Assembly (NCBI GenBank): GCA_963779805.1
Contig: CAVZZN010000006.1
Coordinates: 248,001 to 312,000 of the forward strand
Length of the DNA stretch: 64,000 nt
Direction of reading: 5' to 3'
Source of the DNA: CAIWHR01 sp963779805
GTDB taxonomy: Bacteria; Pseudomonadota; Gammaproteobacteria; Burkholderiales; Casimicrobiaceae
In this document: positions 61,591 to 64,000 of the stretch, piece after piece
Numbering within the stretch: position 1 is the first letter of the stretch
Layout: every line of letters begins with the position of its first letter
The notes under the pieces: generated by a model
The model's database searches: none
Seen by the model: the letters and a program-made list of their open reading frames with translations, nothing else
Told to the model about the DNA's origin: nothing
Translations under genes and position numbers: made by a program

Positions 61591-63426
61591 ATGTGTGGCA
61601 TTGCCGGCCTGATCGGCCCCCCGAGCTCCGTTCAGGAGCCGACGCTTCGCAGCATGCTCGACGCCATCCGGCACCGCGGGCCCGACGGCGACGGCATCCA
61701 TCTCGAGCCGGGCGTTGCGATGGGCATGCGCAGGCTGTCCGTCATCGATCTCGAGAGCGGATGGCAACCGCTCTTCGCGCGCAGCCGTCGGGTCGTCGCG
61801 TTCCAGAACGGCGAGATCTACAACTATCGCGCATTGCGGCGCGAGCTCGAGCGCGCGGGCCGCGCCTTCGCGACGCAAAGCGACACCGAGGTCCTCGCGC
61901 AGGGTTACGATGCGTGGGGCATCGAGGGCCTGCTCGCACGCATCGACGGCATGTACGCGCTGGCGATCCTCGATCGCGACACCCGCGTGCTGCATCTCGC
62001 GCGCGATCGCTTCGGCGAGAAGCCGCTGTTCTACGCGAGCGGAGGCGAGCGGTTCGCCTACGGCTCGGATGCGGCCACGCTGGCGGCGTTGCCCTGGGTC
62101 GGCGCGGAGCTCGATGCGCTCTCGCTCAACCGTTACCTGGCGGTGCATTACGTCGCGGGCGCGCGCTCGATCTATCGCAACATCCGGCGCGTGCTGCCCG
62201 GGGAGCGCGTCGAGGTGGCGCTCGATGCGCCGTCGCCGCGGCACGTGCGCTACTACGTGCCGCCGCTCGACGCGCCGGCGCCGGTCGACGACGACAGGCT
62301 CGCCGGACTGATCGAGGACGCGATCGCGTCGCGCCTCGTGGCGGACGTGCCTGTCGGCGTGTTCCTGTCCGGCGGTCTCGACAGCTCCGTCGTCGCGGCC
62401 GTGGCGGCGCGCCATCTGCCGGGCGTGCTCACCTTCTCGATGGGCTTTGCGAGCGAGCTGCACGACGAGAGCGAATACGCGCGCGAGCTCGCGCAGGCCA
62501 TCGGCAGCCGCCACCATCACTTCCACTTCGACGAGCACAGCTTCGCCTCGCTGCTGCCGCAAGTGGCCGCGGCCCTGGACGAGCCGCTCGGCGATCAGGC
62601 GTTGCTGCCGGTGTTCTGGCTGTCGCGCGAGGCGCGCCGGCATGCCACCGTGGTGCTTTCCGGCGAGGGCGCCGACGAGGTGTTCGCGGGCTACGGCTAC
62701 TACCGGCCGTTCGCAGCGCACCCCGGTGTGCTCGCCACCGTGAAGCGTGCGCTCGTGGGCGACGATCCGGCGGCCGTCGCGCGCTTCATCGACAACGCGT
62801 CGCCGGTCACGCCTTCGGGGTTTCCGTTGCTCACCGACGTCGCCGGTCGGGCGCGCCTGATGCGCAACGGCACTGCGGGCGGCGATGCGTGGGAAGACGG
62901 ATTCATGGCGTGGCTCGGCGGGGCGCACGGCCCGTTGCAGCGGGCCACCGCCGGCGATCTCGCGTCGTGGCTGCCCGACGACCTGCTGGTGAAGTACGAC
63001 CGCATGGCGATGGCCGTGAGCCTCGAAGGTCGCGCGCCGTTCCTGCAACCGGACCTCGTCGCCGCGGCGCTCGCGCTGCCCGACGACGAGCGCATGAACG
63101 CGAGCGAGAGCAAGGTCGCGTTCCGGCGCATCGCGCGGCGCTGGCTGCCCGAGCGCATCCACCGCCGCCCCAAGCAGGGCTTCGTGCTGCCGATGCGCAG
63201 CTGGATCGGCGAGTGGCTCGACCAGCGCGGCGGTCCGGCATCCTATTTCGGAGCGCGGCCCGTCCCCGGGGTCGACGCGACCGAGCTGACCGCGGTGGTC
63301 GCCGCGGACCTCGCGGCAGGGCTCCAGCGCGAGCGGCTGCTGTTCGCGCTCATCATGATCGCGGAATGGCACGCCGCCTCGAGCCGGCGCATCGCGGGCC
63401 TCGCGAAGGCCTACGCAAACGCATAG
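61591..63426 (+). CDS. asnB: Asparagine synthetase (glutamine-hydrolysing), AsnB family
   Basis: The 611-residue protein begins MCGIAGLIG; Cys2 becomes the nucleophile of the glutaminase domain. RHRGPDGDG and FNGEIYNY-like FQNGEIYNYRALRRELE follow. The synthetase domain carries the PPi loop VFLSGGLDSSVVAAV, SGEGADEVFAGYGYYR, and KYDRMAMAVSLEGRAPFL. Members next to polysaccharide genes often act in exopolysaccharide or cell-envelope amidation and not in asparagine supply; which applies cannot be told here. It is uninterrupted. A spacer of 158 bases separates it from the GT8-like gene, and it converges with the minus-strand gene at 63481. Confidence 0.92.
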   Translation: MCGIAGLIGPPSSVQEPTLRSMLDAIRHRGPDGDGIHLEPGVAMGMRRLSVIDLESGWQPLFARSRRVVAFQNGEIYNYRALRRELERAGRAFATQSDTEVLAQGYDAWGIEGLLARIDGMYALAILDRDTRVLHLARDRFGEKPLFYASGGERFAYGSDAATLAALPWVGAELDALSLNRYLAVHYVAGARSIYRNIRRVLPGERVEVALDAPSPRHVRYYVPPLDAPAPVDDDRLAGLIEDAIASRLVADVPVGVFLSGGLDSSVVAAVAARHLPGVLTFSMGFASELHDESEYARELAQAIGSRHHHFHFDEHSFASLLPQVAAALDEPLGDQALLPVFWLSREARRHATVVLSGEGADEVFAGYGYYRPFAAHPGVLATVKRALVGDDPAAVARFIDNASPVTPSGFPLLTDVAGRARLMRNGTAGGDAWEDGFMAWLGGAHGPLQRATAGDLASWLPDDLLVKYDRMAMAVSLEGRAPFLQPDLVAAALALPDDERMNASESKVAFRRIARRWLPERIHRRPKQGFVLPMRSWIGEWLDQRGGPASYFGARPVPGVDATELTAVVAADLAAGLQRERLLFALIMIAEWHAASSRRIAGLAKAYANA

Positions 63427-63480
63427 CGGCTTGGGGCGCCGGCGGCTGCCGCGCGCGCCGGCATGGTGCCCGCCGCGCAG

Positions 63481-64000
63481 CTACGGAACGATGTCGATGT
63501 CCTTCCAGTAGGACCAGTCGTTCTCGCAGTTCTTCCGGCACTGCGTTTCGAGCACCAGCTTCACGGGGCCGGGGATGTCGACCGTCGTGGCGAACTGCTG
63601 CTCGTTGCGCTCGTCGATGCGCTCGGCGGGTGTGAGGCAGCGCTCGTGAATGCGCCTCGGCGCGCCGTGCGCCGGCTCCGCGATGATCTGGAAGCACACC
63701 CCGTCCGTGACGCGGCCCTCCCGCCACGCATCGGAAAAGATGCCGTAGCTCACGCGCAGCGCATGCAGGCTCGGCAGCTCGATGCTCGGGGCCGCCAGCG
63801 CGTGCGCGAAGAGCAGCGTGCCGCGGGCCTCCACGTGCTGGTCCTTGCCGGTCCACGACTGCGCAAGTCGCGTGACGACCTCCGCGCGCGGCATCGCCGT
63901 CGCGCTGTCGGCGGGCGTCGGAGCCCCGGGAGGCGGGTCGAGCTCGATGTCCTTCCAGTACGACCAGTCCCAGGAGCAGTTCTGGTGACAGTCCGTCTCG
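63481..64000 (-). CDS. Partial gene of unknown function with a repeated Cys/Trp motif (5' end beyond window)
   Basis: The minus-strand frame stays open to the window edge, so the N-terminus is missing; at least 172 residues are visible. Near the edge it reads ETDCHQNCSWDWSYWKDIEL, and the last residues read ETQCRKNCENDWSYWKDIDI. The second copy ends the protein. Between them is a domain of ~130 residues (RLAQSWTGKDQHVEARGTLL, ALRVSYGIFSDAWREGRVTD, GVCFQIIAEPAHG). The end-to-end repeat suggests tandem copies of one domain, each closed by a CxxxC and DWSYWKDI element. I do not recognise it. It may be a carbohydrate-binding module of a larger surface protein. Confidence 0.75.
   Translation of the reverse strand, partial: ETDCHQNCSWDWSYWKDIELDPPPGAPTPADSATAMPRAEVVTRLAQSWTGKDQHVEARGTLLFAHALAAPSIELPSLHALRVSYGIFSDAWREGRVTDGVCFQIIAEPAHGAPRRIHERCLTPAERIDERNEQQFATTVDIPGPVKLVLETQCRKNCENDWSYWKDIDIVP

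Overview
The window is a high-GC bacterial chromosome segment. The 16S rRNA sequence, the rrn layout (16S, tRNA-Ile, tRNA-Ala, 23S, 5S) and the gene families point to a betaproteobacterium, probably Burkholderiales or a neighbouring order; this is a judgement by eye, not a tree. Many genes are split by single-base indels although the encoded protein continues cleanly in another frame. I have written such genes as one feature spanning all pieces. The indels have both signs and look more like consensus error than decay, except perhaps at 53.2-57.1 kb where they are dense and one in-frame stop is present.

Layout. (1) 0-1.8 kb: end of thiE, overlapping hemL. (2) 2.1-13.6 kb: a type II secretion operon in the order gspE-F-G-H-I-J-K-L-M-(C/N-like)-D; the prepilin peptidase is not here. 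(3) 13.8-17.3 kb: a small lipoprotein and two exported proteins of unknown function, two of the genes ending in clear terminators. (4) 17.5-31.4 kb, plus strand: a parvulin isomerase, then an O-antigen/capsule-type cluster: ABC transporter pair (Wzm/Wzt with a C-terminal glycan-binding domain), a hypothetical, a deacetylase, a methyltransferase with coiled coil, a two-domain GT2-GT4 glycosyltransferase and two tandem TPR-GT41 (O-GlcNAc-transferase-like) enzymes. (5) 31.4-40.2 kb, minus strand, convergent with (4): a DUF5672/SEC-C/TPR/GT9-like fusion, two membrane proteins, a WcaJ-type initiating transferase and two GT4 enzymes. (6) 40.6-46.1 kb: a complete rrn operon with promoter, boxA elements, processing stems and terminator. 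(7) 46.3-52.3 kb: a second Wzm/Wzt pair facing a very large multidomain glycosyltransferase. (8) 53.2-59.6 kb: a second copy of the exported-protein/NTF2-like module, an FG-GAP propeller lipoprotein and an M36-type metalloprotease. (9) 59.7-64 kb: a sulfotransferase-like protein, a GT8-like transferase, an asparagine synthetase and the end of a minus-strand gene with an internally repeated domain.

How it fits together. The window is mostly cell-surface biology: WcaJ would load the first sugar on undecaprenyl phosphate, GT4/GT2 enzymes would extend it, and the two Wzm/Wzt pairs would export finished glycans. The TPR-GT41 enzymes suggest that proteins may also be glycosylated. The type II system could export the signal-peptide proteins found beside it and at 53-59 kb; that link is inference. 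The most unusual items are the twice-occurring lipoprotein/exported-protein module and the cluster of three TPR-glycosyltransferase proteins around 26-34 kb.
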